Notes under the pieces: generated by a model
What the model was told of the DNA's origin: nothing
Seen by the model: only the letters and a program-made list of their open reading frames with translations
The model's database searches: none
Program-made: the position numbers and the translations under genes
Source of the DNA: Desulfosarcina ovata subsp. ovata
GTDB lineage: Bacteria > Desulfobacterota > Desulfobacteria > Desulfobacterales > Desulfosarcinaceae
Length of the DNA: 64,000 bases
Direction: 5' to 3'
NCBI RefSeq assembly: GCF_009689005.1
Contig: NZ_AP021879.1
Location: 4,890,652-4,954,651, forward strand
In this document: positions 45,744 to 54,387 of the stretch, one piece after another
Numbering within the stretch: position 1 is the stretch's first letter
Layout: each line of letters opens with the position of its first letter

Positions 45744-45775
45744 AGGCGATTTCTGTCAATTCCATGAACCACAAT

Positions 45776-46489
45776 CTATTTCGGGCGATGTTTGGGGTAA
45801 AGCTCGTTGACCTGCAGGATATGGTCGCTGATCTGTTTGGAAGCACCGTCGGCATCCCTGTCGATGATTTTCTTCAGGATTGCCTCGTGTTCTTTAATGA
45901 TCAGGTCTTCCAGTCCGGGGACCGAAAGCAGTTCGGCATGGTATTGGGAGAGCCATCCGAATACCGCACGCATGGTTGTATGGAGGATCGGGTTCTGCGT
46001 CATTTTGGCCAAGGCGATGTGGAAATGCTGATCGGCCTCCATAAACGCTTCCCGGTTGCCATCGTTCTTGCGCATGGTCTCCAGGTGTTTTTTCAGGGCC
46101 TTGATACCGGCGGGGGTAGCGTGCTGAACGGCGAGTTTGGCGATTCCGGCTTCCATGATCTGGCGGGCTTCGCGGAGGAATTCGACATTCCGGCCGGAGC
46201 TGGCCAGCAACTGGCGGGCGGCAAAATCGATCTGGTCGAAAATTCCGGCTTCGGTCGGCTTCAGGACCTTGGCCCGTTCGCCATGCCGGATCGCGATCAG
46301 TCCCATCCGTTCGAGGGACTGAAGGGCCTCCCGCACGGCGGGCCGTCCGACCATGAACCGCTCCATCAGCTCGCGCTCGGAAGGCATCTCGTCCTCGGGC
46401 TTCAATTTTCCGGTTTCGAAGAGCAGCAGCAGGCGTTCCAGGATTTCGTCGGACAGCTTTCGTTTCTTTATCGGTCCGGTGAGTGGCAT
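45776..46489 (-). CDS. FadR-type GntR transcriptional regulator
   Basis: A 237-residue regulator. The winged helix has LKPEDEMPSERELMERFMVGRPAVREALQSLERMG; the helical FCD domain has metal-site residues in ADQHFHIALAKMTQNP and DHILQVNELYP. The arrangement resembles the NanR branch. Target genes are not adjacent; the effector is unknown. Confidence 0.87.
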   Translation of the reverse strand: MPLTGPIKKRKLSDEILERLLLLFETGKLKPEDEMPSERELMERFMVGRPAVREALQSLERMGLIAIRHGERAKVLKPTEAGIFDQIDFAARQLLASSGRNVEFLREARQIMEAGIAKLAVQHATPAGIKALKKHLETMRKNDGNREAFMEADQHFHIALAKMTQNPILHTTMRAVFGWLSQYHAELLSVPGLEDLIIKEHEAILKKIIDRDADGASKQISDHILQVNELYPKHRPK

Positions 46490-46572
46490 GGTGGTAGTGA
46501 TGTTAGGTCATCACACAAGCGATGTCAATCCTATATTGACGGACCCGCAGGGTAATCGCGTTTGATTATTTG

Positions 46573-48036
46573 TTACTCTTTTTTGCTTTCACCGGGCCCG
46601 GTCCACAGGCCGACGGACCGGGCGATCTGGGCGCGGGCTTTTTCGCGGTCGAAAAAGGCGCTGGTTTCACGGATGCGCGCCTGATTGTGAGCCAGTTCGG
46701 CTTCCAGGTAGCGGGTGATGTTGGCGGCCCCGCCTTCATACTGGCGTTTGACCAGCCGAAAGGTCTCAGCGGCGGTTTGGACGTTGGACGAGGCCACCCG
46801 CAGGCGTTCCTCGGCCTCGTCGAGATTGAAATAGGCCTTTTTGACGTCGAATTTGACTGCCAGCAGGGTTTTCCGGTCGGCCGCCATGGCCTCCTGAAGC
46901 TGGGCCAGGGATGCGGCCCGCTCACTGCGGGTGGCAAAGCCGTCAAAGATTTTCCAGTTCAGGTAGAGGCCCGCGGTCCAGTTGTCCCGATTGGCGTTGT
47001 ACTTCATTGCCGGATCATCCACATAGTAGCGGGTCATGAAATCAAGGGTCGGCAGGTAGCCGGCTTTTGCCGCGTCCAGCGCCATTTTCGATTGACGCAG
47101 TTTTTCCCTCGCGCCGGCCAGTTCCGGCCGATGCAGCAGGGCATAGCCCACGGCAGACAGCGGATCCCCGGGAATGTCGATGGCATAGGACCGGGTCTCG
47201 GCAATGCTGAAGGGCACATCCGGTTCGACACCCAGGATTTCCGCCAGGGCGGCCTGGGCCAGACGGTGGCGGTTGCGGCTTTGCAGAAGCCGCTCCTTGG
47301 ATTCGGCCATGCGCACCTGAAGGGAGAGCAGGTCGGTTTTCAGGGCGCCGCCCGAGCGGAAGCGGACATCCATGATTTCCAACTGGGAGCGGGTGGTCTG
47401 CAGCGACTCCTTGGCCACCATGGTGAATTGGTCGGCGGCCAGCACGTCGTAGTAGGTGGCGATGGCGGTGGCCATGATCCGGTTTTTGATGCCGTCGCGA
47501 TCCAGTTCGGAGATGGTCACGCCGGTCTCGGCGATTTTACGGTTGAGAAAATCTTTGCCCCCATTGAACAGGTTGATGCCCGCGCTGGCACCGCTTTCAT
47601 AATTCTCAAACCATCCCGGATCGTTGAAATCGACAGTGGCTTGCGGCAGTTTGCGCTGGTCGATCGCTTTGAAGAGATAAGCCGACGGGGCGTCACCCTG
47701 GATGTATTCGGTGTAAAAATTGACTTGCGGATAGAATGGGGCGGCGGATTTGGCGAGCATGGCCCGGGCCCGTTCGATGCGCGCCAGGGCCATGAGCAGA
47801 TCCGGGTTGTTGGCCTGGGCGATTTCGAGGACATCCTTCAGACCCAACTGGCTGTTGATGGCGCAACGGGGGGCGGACGGATTATCCGTGGCCGGCCGGG
47901 CCAGGTTGCAGGCAAAATCGGCGTACTCACTTTTAATCGTCTCGTAGCGATAACGATCCTGAGGTGCACATCCGCCAAACACGGTGCTCAACAGAAAGAG
48001 ACCGCTAACCAGGAACAGCAGTGAAACTCTCGGCAT
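46573..48036 (-). CDS. TolC-family outer-membrane lipoprotein
   Basis: A 487-residue protein with a lipobox signal (STVFGGC, Cys22) and two repeats of TolC-type helices (LKDVLEIAQANNPDLLMALARIERARAML). GGAGG precedes the start. TolC-family proteins form the outer-membrane channel of efflux or type I export systems. No inner-membrane or adaptor gene is beside it. Confidence 0.87.
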   Translation of the reverse strand: MPRVSLLFLVSGLFLLSTVFGGCAPQDRYRYETIKSEYADFACNLARPATDNPSAPRCAINSQLGLKDVLEIAQANNPDLLMALARIERARAMLAKSAAPFYPQVNFYTEYIQGDAPSAYLFKAIDQRKLPQATVDFNDPGWFENYESGASAGINLFNGGKDFLNRKIAETGVTISELDRDGIKNRIMATAIATYYDVLAADQFTMVAKESLQTTRSQLEIMDVRFRSGGALKTDLLSLQVRMAESKERLLQSRNRHRLAQAALAEILGVEPDVPFSIAETRSYAIDIPGDPLSAVGYALLHRPELAGAREKLRQSKMALDAAKAGYLPTLDFMTRYYVDDPAMKYNANRDNWTAGLYLNWKIFDGFATRSERAASLAQLQEAMAADRKTLLAVKFDVKKAYFNLDEAEERLRVASSNVQTAAETFRLVKRQYEGGAANITRYLEAELAHNQARIRETSAFFDREKARAQIARSVGLWTGPGESKKE

Positions 48037-48061
48037 ATCTCCTCCTCATTCGTGTTGATCT

Positions 48062-48156
48062 ATAGCATTCAAGATAATGTTTTTGGGCGGCGTTATCGGT
48101 CGTCGCGGTAATTATTATACAGCTTCCTCCCTCTGGCCTTGCCAAAAACATTATCT
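48062..48156. repeat. small inverted-repeat element family 1, interrupted copy
   Basis: Nearly identical to 32851-32945 up to TTATCT. Then a family 2 element begins. A weak match to the missing right end (...AAAATGCTAT) is found at 48334-48347, just after the family 2 element, suggesting a nested insertion. Confidence 0.65.
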
Positions 48157-48318
48157 TAGGCGATTTCTGTCAAAGAATATACCTGCCTGCTTGTCTTTTC
48201 ATCCGTCTTCTGCGTTGGGCTTTTCCACACATAGCCCCACTATGCGTAAAAAAGCCCGCCTTGAATACGAATGAAAATCCTACGCATCCTGGTATATTCT
48301 TTTCCGCCAATCGCCTTA
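48157..48318. repeat. small inverted-repeat element family 2, copy 2
   Basis: A 162-bp copy of the element at 41466, about 90 percent alike by eye, with the same ends (TAGGCGATT...AATCGCCTTA). It lies in the leader between the TolC-type gene and the HEAT-repeat gene; the remaining ~80 bp show no gene. Confidence 0.8.
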
Positions 48319-48401
48319 ATCACTATGTTTCTCATTTAAAATGCTATCGCCTGTTCCGGAAAGCGGCGGAGGCATCGAAATGGTGAATGGTCTCTTCCAT
48401 A

Positions 48402-49085
48402 TCAATCATGCTGTCCGCAGCCGGCAAGGGCTGCCCGGGCCAGTTCGGCCACTGTGGTCTTGGTGATGCGCATTTGCCGGTAAAGCCGCAACGGTGCATC
48501 ATCCGAACCGTGGGCCGCTATGCGGGTGCATATGTCCGGGTTAAGGATGGGTGCGGCGGCCCAGATGGCCGTTCCCCGCAGGGTGGGATCGGCAGCGTCA
48601 AAAAATGCGCAAAGATGGTCGGCCGCCGGTTGGACCAGCACCGGTCGGGCATGGGCCAGGCGGCCCACCCCCCACAGCGACCCGCGCTGAAGCTGTTCGT
48701 ACTCGAGAAAATTGCCGGCCGGATCAATGTACGAGATCAGGATGCGGCCGTATTCGCCGGCCAGTCCGGCATGGCCGGCGGTGATTTCGCCCATGGCTTC
48801 GGGCGAACCCCAGCCGATGCCGCCGGACTCGTCGTTGAGATTCCACATGAGCCGACGCATCACCACGCGGGCCGATTCCATCGCCGTTTCGGCCAGTTGG
48901 CAGACCACTGTTCCCATGGCGGTGATGGCCCGCCAGCGGATCGTTTCGTCTCCCGAGTAAAAGAACCCGAAGAGGGGATTGATGGCCTGGCGACCGGGTA
49001 GCTGCCCGATGGTTTCCAAGGCGGCGGTAAAATCATCCTGACCGAGCAGATCCCCGATACGGCGCTTAAGCTGACGGTAAGCCAT
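48402..49085 (-). CDS. HEAT-repeat protein of the DVU0298 type
   Basis: A 227-residue helical-repeat protein. Repeated pairs of helices (ETIRWRAITAMGTVV, GSLWGVGRLAHARP, PTLRGTAIWAAAPI) and the motif WNLNDESGGIGWGSPEAMGEI are typical of a family common in sulfate reducers. Function unknown; a scaffold role is likely. It is followed on the same strand by redox genes. Confidence 0.75.
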   Translation of the reverse strand: MAYRQLKRRIGDLLGQDDFTAALETIGQLPGRQAINPLFGFFYSGDETIRWRAITAMGTVVCQLAETAMESARVVMRRLMWNLNDESGGIGWGSPEAMGEITAGHAGLAGEYGRILISYIDPAGNFLEYEQLQRGSLWGVGRLAHARPVLVQPAADHLCAFFDAADPTLRGTAIWAAAPILNPDICTRIAAHGSDDAPLRLYRQMRITKTTVAELARAALAGCGQHD

Positions 49086-49107
49086 GCGGATGTACCATTT
49101 CTATGGG

Positions 49108-49455
49108 TCAGAAGGAGATCACCTCAAAGCCCGCCTCCATGTAAGCGGACATGGAGGGGTGGCCGGACATGTCGTCCAGAAGGGGCAGCCCCTGTTTGAC
49201 GGCTTCTTCCGCGGTGCCCATTTTGTGGGCGCATCCCTTGCAGACGCCATCCACGATGCCTTGGCTTTTGGCCTTTTCCCATAATTTGTGCAGGGGGTTT
49301 CCCTGGTCGGCCAGCTTGGGCAGAAGGGCCGTTGCCGCCCCTTCCACAATGATGCGGCCGGCCATTCCTTTGGCCTGCAGGTCAAGGCCGTTAAGCAGGA
49401 CGTGAATAAAACAGACCGGATCGCCGTTGAAAACGAAAAGTGCGACTTTTTTCAT
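49108..49455 (-). CDS. DsrE-like small cytoplasmic protein
   Basis: A 115-residue protein starting at ATG 49455 behind GAGGAAG. Alternating strands and helices (MKKVALFVFNGDPVCFIHVLLN, GRIIVEGAATALLP) and Cys residues in CKGCAHK fit the DsrE/YchN fold. Possible role in sulfur relay or redox sensing. It is next to a ferredoxin and the flavodiiron protein. Confidence 0.65.
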   Translation of the reverse strand: MKKVALFVFNGDPVCFIHVLLNGLDLQAKGMAGRIIVEGAATALLPKLADQGNPLHKLWEKAKSQGIVDGVCKGCAHKMGTAEEAVKQGLPLLDDMSGHPSMSAYMEAGFEVISF

Positions 49456-49475
49456 ACTTCCTCTTTTCCCTCTAT

Positions 49476-49667
49476 TCACTGTTCTTCCCAGCAGATGCAG
49501 TCTTCCGGGCAGTATTTAATGGCTTCATCCACGGCCGCTTCCGGGTATTCGATCATTTCGACGACCTCGATGTACCCGGCGTCGTTTTGGCGGAACACCT
49601 CCAGACAGACGGCCACGCAGCCCATGCACAAGGTGCAGCGGCCGATATCAACCACAGGTATTTTCAT
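49476..49667 (-). CDS. 4Fe-4S ferredoxin, small
   Basis: A 63-residue protein (start ATG 49667, MKIPVVDIGRC). Cluster ligands: CTLCMGCVAVC and the C-terminal YCPEDCICW. The ATG is only 7 bp after the flavodiiron protein stop, so it is co-transcribed and may feed electrons to it. Confidence 0.85.
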   Translation of the reverse strand: MKIPVVDIGRCTLCMGCVAVCLEVFRQNDAGYIEVVEMIEYPEAAVDEAIKYCPEDCICWEEQ

Positions 49668-49674
49668 AGATCCC

Positions 49675-50862
49675 TTATCGGGCGTTAATGGCCTCGCCGA
49701 TTTTTTTGCCATAGTCGATGCAGGCCTCGATACCGGCTTTGTCGGGGACATACTGCAGCCGGGGACCGGCGTCGATCATCGTAAACTTCATGGCTTCCAG
49801 TTCCGCCGCCACCATTTTCACCGCTTCGCCGCTCCAGCCGTAGGAGCCAAAGGCACCGCCGATCCGGCCCAACGGCTTGAGGCCCTTCATGTAGGTGAGC
49901 GTGTCGGCCACGGTGGGAAACATCTGATTGTTCAGTGTGGGCGACCCCACAATCACGGCGGCGGCGTCGAGCACGTCGGTCATGATTTCGCTGCGATGAG
50001 AACTGCGGATATGGATCAATTTAACCATTGCGCCGGTAGACGAGATGCCCTCGGCAATGGCGTTGGCCATGGTTTCGGTACTCTTCCACATGGTGTCGTA
50101 AACCACCACGGCCTTATTCTCGGTTTCCTGCCGGCTCCATTTGAAGTAGGCGTCGATGATTTTACCGGGGTCCTTACGCCAGAGCACACCGTGATCGGGG
50201 CAGATCATGTCGATCTGGATTCCCGAGGCGACCACCTTTTCCAGCAGTTTGAGAATGCGCGGGGCATAGAGCATCAGGATGTTGGCGTAGTACTTTTTGG
50301 CCTGCAGCATCATCTCGCTGTCGGCCTGGTCGTCGAATTTTTCGAATCCGGCATAGTGCTGGCCGAAACCATCACTGGAGAAGAGAATGTGATCTTCCTT
50401 CAGGTAGCTGAACATGCTGTCCGGCCAGTGGATCATGCGCGTCTCGATAAAGGAGAGGGTACGCTTGCCCAGGCTGAGTTCTTCTCCGTCCTTGACCGGG
50501 TGGTAGTTCCATTTGTCGGGAAAATGTCCGGCCAGGTTCTTGGCGCCCAGTTTCGAACAGTAAAGCGGTTTGTCCGCACCCACCAGCGCCATGATTTTCG
50601 GAAGGGCGCCCGTGTGGTCCATTTCGGTATGGTTGCTGACCACCACGTCAATCTTTTTCGGGTCGATGATCTGGGAGATGTTGCCGATCAGTTGATCGGC
50701 AAAGGGCGCCTTGACCGTGTCGATCAGGGCTACCTTCTCGTCGATGATCAGGAACGCGTTGTAACTGCTGCCCCGGTAGGTGGAGTAACCGTGAAAATCT
50801 CTGATGTTCCAGTCGATGACGCCGACATCATAGATGCCATCTGCAATTTGGGTCGGTTTCAT
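49675..50862 (-). CDS. A-type flavodiiron protein (rubredoxin:oxygen oxidoreductase)
   Basis: A 395-residue protein. The beta-lactamase-like diiron domain has NHTEMDH (His78, Glu80, Asp82, His83), HWPDSMFSYL and SSDGFGQHYAG. The C-terminal flavodoxin domain (about 255-395) binds FMN (VVVYDTMWKSTETMANAIAEG, GSYGWSGEA). It reduces O2 to water (or NO to N2O) with electrons from rubredoxin, encoded just upstream. The start at 50862 has AGGA eight bases before it. Confidence 0.93.
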   Translation of the reverse strand: MKPTQIADGIYDVGVIDWNIRDFHGYSTYRGSSYNAFLIIDEKVALIDTVKAPFADQLIGNISQIIDPKKIDVVVSNHTEMDHTGALPKIMALVGADKPLYCSKLGAKNLAGHFPDKWNYHPVKDGEELSLGKRTLSFIETRMIHWPDSMFSYLKEDHILFSSDGFGQHYAGFEKFDDQADSEMMLQAKKYYANILMLYAPRILKLLEKVVASGIQIDMICPDHGVLWRKDPGKIIDAYFKWSRQETENKAVVVYDTMWKSTETMANAIAEGISSTGAMVKLIHIRSSHRSEIMTDVLDAAAVIVGSPTLNNQMFPTVADTLTYMKGLKPLGRIGGAFGSYGWSGEAVKMVAAELEAMKFTMIDAGPRLQYVPDKAGIEACIDYGKKIGEAINAR

Positions 50863-50887
50863 GGATTTTTTCCTAATGGTGATAATT

Positions 50888-50911
50888 GGCTGCATGGTTT
50901 GCCATGCAGCC
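50888..50911 (-). promoter_or_regulatory. leader hairpin before the flavodiiron gene
   Basis: Perfect 10-bp stem GGCTGCATGG / CCATGCAGCC with loop TTTG, 25 bp before the start codon. It could be a processing or attenuation hairpin that sets the rubredoxin to flavodiiron ratio. Function inferred. Confidence 0.45.
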
Positions 50912-50963
50912 GTGGATCCGGAGAGTTGGCCGGGATCCGGGTTAACATGGATGGAGAATCGAA

Positions 50964-50996
50964 ATGCCCTTTTTCCCGCAGGAAGAAAAAGGGCAT
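50964..50996 (-). terminator. hairpin after the rubredoxin gene
   Basis: Perfect 12-bp stem ATGCCCTTTTTC / GAAAAAGGGCAT with a 9-nt loop, 48 bp past the rubredoxin stop. Likely a partial terminator between rubredoxin and flavodiiron genes. Confidence 0.65.
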
Positions 50997-51043
50997 CCGA
51001 AAGCTTTCAGTGGCGAATCATTAGCGTCCTGAGAATCGCGGAA

Positions 51044-51205
51044 TTATTCCTCTTTCTCAAAATCCTCTTTGGATGCCCCGCATACCGGGCACTCCCATTC
51101 GTCGGGAACATCTTCCCATTTGGTGCCGGCGGCGACGCCATTGTCCGGATCCCCCGCTTCAGGGTCGTAAACATAGCCACAAATCGTACAAACATATCTG
51201 TCCAT
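51044..51205 (-). CDS. rubredoxin
   Basis: A 53-residue protein: MDRYVCTICGYVYDPEAG, then WECPVCGASKEDFE, the classical CX2C...CX2C iron site (Cys6, Cys9, Cys39, Cys42). AAAGGAGG precedes ATG 51205. It is the expected electron donor of the flavodiiron protein downstream. Confidence 0.95.
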   Translation of the reverse strand: MDRYVCTICGYVYDPEAGDPDNGVAAGTKWEDVPDEWECPVCGASKEDFEKEE

Positions 51206-51363
51206 CAGTTGCCTCCTTTATGTTGAAAAGATCATGTAACAGGGATGGTGCTTCAAAAGGGAATCAAATCACATTGCCTTCGGATTCAATCGGTTGGTCA
51301 TGTACCATGGAGCACCTGGGCTGTCTAATTCAAAGCGAATGCCGGTGGTGCTTGGATGCGCCG

Positions 51364-51543
51364 CTATCCAAGCGGCCGGAACAGTTTTTTTCCGGCGCCG
51401 CAGATAGGGCATTTCCAATCATCGGGAAGATCCTCAAAGGATGTTCCCTTGGCGATCTTGCCTTTGCGGTCGCCTTTGTCGGGGTTGTAAATATAGCCGC
51501 AGTTGACGGTCTGGCACTGGTACATTTCATGGGGTTCGGCCAT
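51364..51543 (-). CDS. rubredoxin-2 type protein with CX4C first motif
   Basis: A 59-residue protein (start ATG 51543, AAGGAG upstream). The first iron motif is spaced CQTVNCG (Cys10, Cys15, CX4C) instead of CX2C; the second, CPICGAGKKLF, is normal. Widened first loops are known from the second rubredoxin of some Desulfovibrio. It probably has a shifted redox role relative to the neighbouring rubredoxin. Confidence 0.9.
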   Translation of the reverse strand: MAEPHEMYQCQTVNCGYIYNPDKGDRKGKIAKGTSFEDLPDDWKCPICGAGKKLFRPLG

Positions 51544-51598
51544 GTGAGTTGCTCCTTGACGGGGAAAGTGAATGACAGTGTTGTTTATCGTTTCGGGT

Positions 51599-52585
51599 TC
51601 ATGGCGACGGACGCTCAATCCATTGAATCAGCCGATCGACATGGTTTCCTAAATCCAGGCGCAGCCCTTCCATCTGTGCCTCTTCCATGCCCGGTGGGTT
51701 GGGGATGGGCCAGTTGACCGTCTCCACGCCGGCCATGGGGGGCTCGGTATCCGTGGTGCCGATGGTCACCACCAGATCGGGGGAAATCCCATAAAACGCC
51801 TTATCCATGGCCAACGGGGTGCGGTAGCCCAGGTCCAGGCCGATTTTCTGCATGGCCTGAACCATGGGGACGGACAGCGTTGCGGCCGGTTGACGGCCAC
51901 CGAATGCCGTACGAATCCGATCCCCATAGCGCTGCTGGGCCATGGCCGCCGCCAGGGGGGCGCGACAGCCGCCCTGGCGGGAAACGAAAAGAATCTTCTT
52001 GCGCGCCACCATGGGACGGACGCTTTTTTCGATGATGGCCTCGATGTCTTCGGCCAGCCGGCTCTGGCTTCGGATGGCGCCTTTGCTTTCGACCCCCCGA
52101 TAGGTCAGCGCATGGCTGAAACGGGCATCGATGGCATCGAAAAAGTATTTGGCGGTGAGCTGGATGCCGTCGAAGAGCTGGCGTCCCCTGGATGCGGCCA
52201 CACTGAGCAGCACCCCCTCACGGGTGGCGACCAAGGGATCCTTGAGCTTGTAGACGTATTTCCGGGACCAGAAGGTCTGGCAGCGATCAATCAGCACCTT
52301 GAGCTGGGCACTGACACCGTAAAAGTAGACCGGTGAGGCGGCCACCACCATGTCGGCCTGGCGCAGCAGCCCGAACAGTTCGGTTGACATGGGGTCATCC
52401 TTGATTACACAGGTTCCGTGGGTTTCACAGTATCCGCAGCCTTTGCAGGGGGTGACCCCGGCCCGTGCCGCCTGGACGGTGTGAACCGCCGCCCCTGCCG
52501 CAGCCGCCTTTTCCAGAAAGGCGGCCAGCAGGGTGTCTGTGTTGCCGTTTTTGCGGGGGCTGCCTTGAAGTCCCAGAATAAACAT
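51599..52585 (-). CDS. FMN-dependent NAD(P)H reductase fused to a low-Mr phosphatase/ArsC-like domain
   Basis: A 328-residue protein (start MFILGLQGSPRKNGNTD). Residues 1-~190 are a flavodoxin-like reductase with CKGCGYCETHGTC, as in iron-sulfur flavoproteins. Residues ~200-328 resemble low-molecular-weight phosphotyrosine phosphatase/arsenate reductase (ILFVSRQGGCRAPLAAAMA, with an altered C(X)5R loop, and a late TIGTTDTEPP). The phosphatase loop here is SRQGGCRAP rather than CxGNxCRSP, so catalysis is uncertain. It sits with the rubredoxins. Confidence 0.8.
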   Translation of the reverse strand: MFILGLQGSPRKNGNTDTLLAAFLEKAAAAGAAVHTVQAARAGVTPCKGCGYCETHGTCVIKDDPMSTELFGLLRQADMVVAASPVYFYGVSAQLKVLIDRCQTFWSRKYVYKLKDPLVATREGVLLSVAASRGRQLFDGIQLTAKYFFDAIDARFSHALTYRGVESKGAIRSQSRLAEDIEAIIEKSVRPMVARKKILFVSRQGGCRAPLAAAMAQQRYGDRIRTAFGGRQPAATLSVPMVQAMQKIGLDLGYRTPLAMDKAFYGISPDLVVTIGTTDTEPPMAGVETVNWPIPNPPGMEEAQMEGLRLDLGNHVDRLIQWIERPSP

Positions 52586-52782
52586 GACCGATGGCTTCCT
52601 CGTTGATCCTACCTGACGTGACAGGTGTTGCAGGTTAGCGGACCAAAGGGTTTGCCGGCCCGCTTTTCCGCTTTGTGACACTTGATGCACTGGGCGTTCA
52701 TGACCTGTTTCGACGTCAGCGCACCGCTGGCTTTCATCGTCTCTATGGCACCCGTTTCCTGGGGAAAGACACTGTGGCAGAC

Positions 52783-54189
52783 CAATACCGTTCGGCATAC
52801 ATATTGCCGTAACATCTTGTTATTAAAATAAAAAATAGCGCTGGACAAAAAGATCGCTTTGTGTTTTAATCATGGTGGGTACAATTAATTAACCAGGAGG
52901 TCTCCATGAGCGAACACATCGACAAAAATGTTTTTCAAACAATTCTATCACCGGTGCTACCATTGATTGAGGTTACTCAAAATAGTCTCCATAATGATTT
53001 GGACACTTACAAGCTTTCATTATCATCGTTCACCACAAATTTGCTTTTTGGAATAATAACCAGAATTAAAAGCGTTGGACAAATCGTCACTGAGATCAAA
53101 ACATCACCAACTGCTAAGGCATTAGGATTGGTCGTCGCATCGAAGTCTATGTATAATGAAGCGTTTAATCGTTATCCCCCAGAAATATTTAAAGATATAT
53201 TCCATCAGTTGGTAAAAGAATTGGATTTGCATAAAATTCCGGAAATCAGTCATCTTGGAAAAATGCTAATTGTAGATGGTTCGCTTTTTCCGGCCATTTC
53301 CAATATGGCATGGGCTTGTTACAAGAAAACCGCTAATGCGATCAAAATGCATTTATCTTTTGAACTCAACCGAATGATTCCAACCGAATTTATCAGTACG
53401 GAAGGTAACTTTTCCGAAAAAGAATTTGTTAAGCAAATTCTTCGCGAAGGCATTACATATGTCTGTGATCGAGGCTATATCGCTTTCAATCTGTTCAAGC
53501 AGATATCCGACAGCAATGCATTTTTTATTATTCGCGGAAAGTCGAATATGACGTACACTGTAAAAGAGTGTCTCACTGCCACCGTACCGGATACATTCTT
53601 GAAATTTTTCAGTGACATCACAGATTCAAATATAATATTCAATAGCGATGAAAACAAAGCAAGTTATCGTATTGTTAGCTTTACGGCTATGGGCGAAAAC
53701 TACATTTTGATCACAAACAGAAATGATTTGACAACTTACGAAATTATAATGCTTTACGCTTACAGGTGGCAAGTGGAACTTTTTTTTCGCTTCATAAAAA
53801 GAACCTTCAAGGGAATTCACTTAATGAGCCAATCTCCTCATGGCGTACAGATACAATTCTACTTGTATATGATTGCTTATCTATTGTTATTATCATTCAA
53901 ACAAGATACGGAAATAATAAGCAGAGAAAATGAAAAAGATGAGCATGAATCTGAAGAAAATAATAAGAACGAAACCTTGCTAACTTCATCTTCATGCTCC
54001 AATTCAAATGCAAAAAGACCATATGTTTGCGGGTTAGTAACTCTTCTTGGAGAAAAATTAAAACAGTTTTATAAAATTGGTCTTCACTGGTTATTAGCAG
54101 TAAAAAATAATTTGTTAGAAATATTTGATGTGAATATCGCCAAAGTTATTGCTCAATACTCTTATCAATGACTGTGCCGAACAGTATTG
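52783..54189 (+). mobile_element. IS4-family insertion sequence, complete
   Basis: A 1407-bp element with 15-bp terminal inverted repeats (CAATACCGTTCGGCA at 52783; the right end reads as CAATACTGTTCGGCA on the other strand; one mismatch). It is flanked by the 9-bp direct repeat GTGGCAGAC (52774-52782 and 54190-54198). Markedly AT-rich compared with its surroundings, hence a recent arrival. Confidence 0.93.
52906..54171 (+). CDS. IS4-family DDE transposase
   Basis: A 421-residue protein, AGGAGG before the start. First Asp in IVDGSLFP, second in VCDRGYIAF. The IS4 signature Y-(2)-R-(3)-E-(6)-K is present exactly in YAYRWQVELFFRFIK. The intact frame and perfect target duplication suggest it can still move. 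Confidence 0.93.
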   Translation: MSEHIDKNVFQTILSPVLPLIEVTQNSLHNDLDTYKLSLSSFTTNLLFGIITRIKSVGQIVTEIKTSPTAKALGLVVASKSMYNEAFNRYPPEIFKDIFHQLVKELDLHKIPEISHLGKMLIVDGSLFPAISNMAWACYKKTANAIKMHLSFELNRMIPTEFISTEGNFSEKEFVKQILREGITYVCDRGYIAFNLFKQISDSNAFFIIRGKSNMTYTVKECLTATVPDTFLKFFSDITDSNIIFNSDENKASYRIVSFTAMGENYILITNRNDLTTYEIIMLYAYRWQVELFFRFIKRTFKGIHLMSQSPHGVQIQFYLYMIAYLLLLSFKQDTEIISRENEKDEHESEENNKNETLLTSSSCSNSNAKRPYVCGLVTLLGEKLKQFYKIGLHWLLAVKNNLLEIFDVNIAKVIAQYSYQ

Positions 54190-54387
54190 GTGGCAGACAT
54201 CGCAGTCACCGATACGGTCCTGATGCCGGGCATGCGGGAACGGGACCTTACCCCGGCTGCCACCGAAAATATCGATTTCGGCCGGTCCCCGGTTGGCGGC
54301 GGTGCCGGTTGCCGTGAAAGCGCCCACAACGGCCATGAGCAGGGCTATCCCCAAAAGAATGCGCTTCATACAGGAATTCCTTTTCAA

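Larger units (their letters stand above)
52609..54369 (-). pseudogene. triheme class III cytochrome c gene split by an IS element
   Basis: The 5' part (54369 down to 54190) encodes a signal peptide (MKRILLGIALLMAVVGAFTA) and haem site CDVCH. The 3' part (52782 down to 52609) continues SVFPQETGAIE, CIKCH and CNTCH. Removing 52783-54189 and one 9-bp duplicate restores one frame (...DCDVCH-SVFPQE...) of about 115 residues with three haem sites. The periplasmic electron carrier is inactivated in this strain. Confidence 0.9.

Noticed and set aside
49288..51024. 578-codon plus-strand open frame
   Set aside because: Antisense to the ferredoxin and flavodiiron genes, whose motifs are unambiguous.
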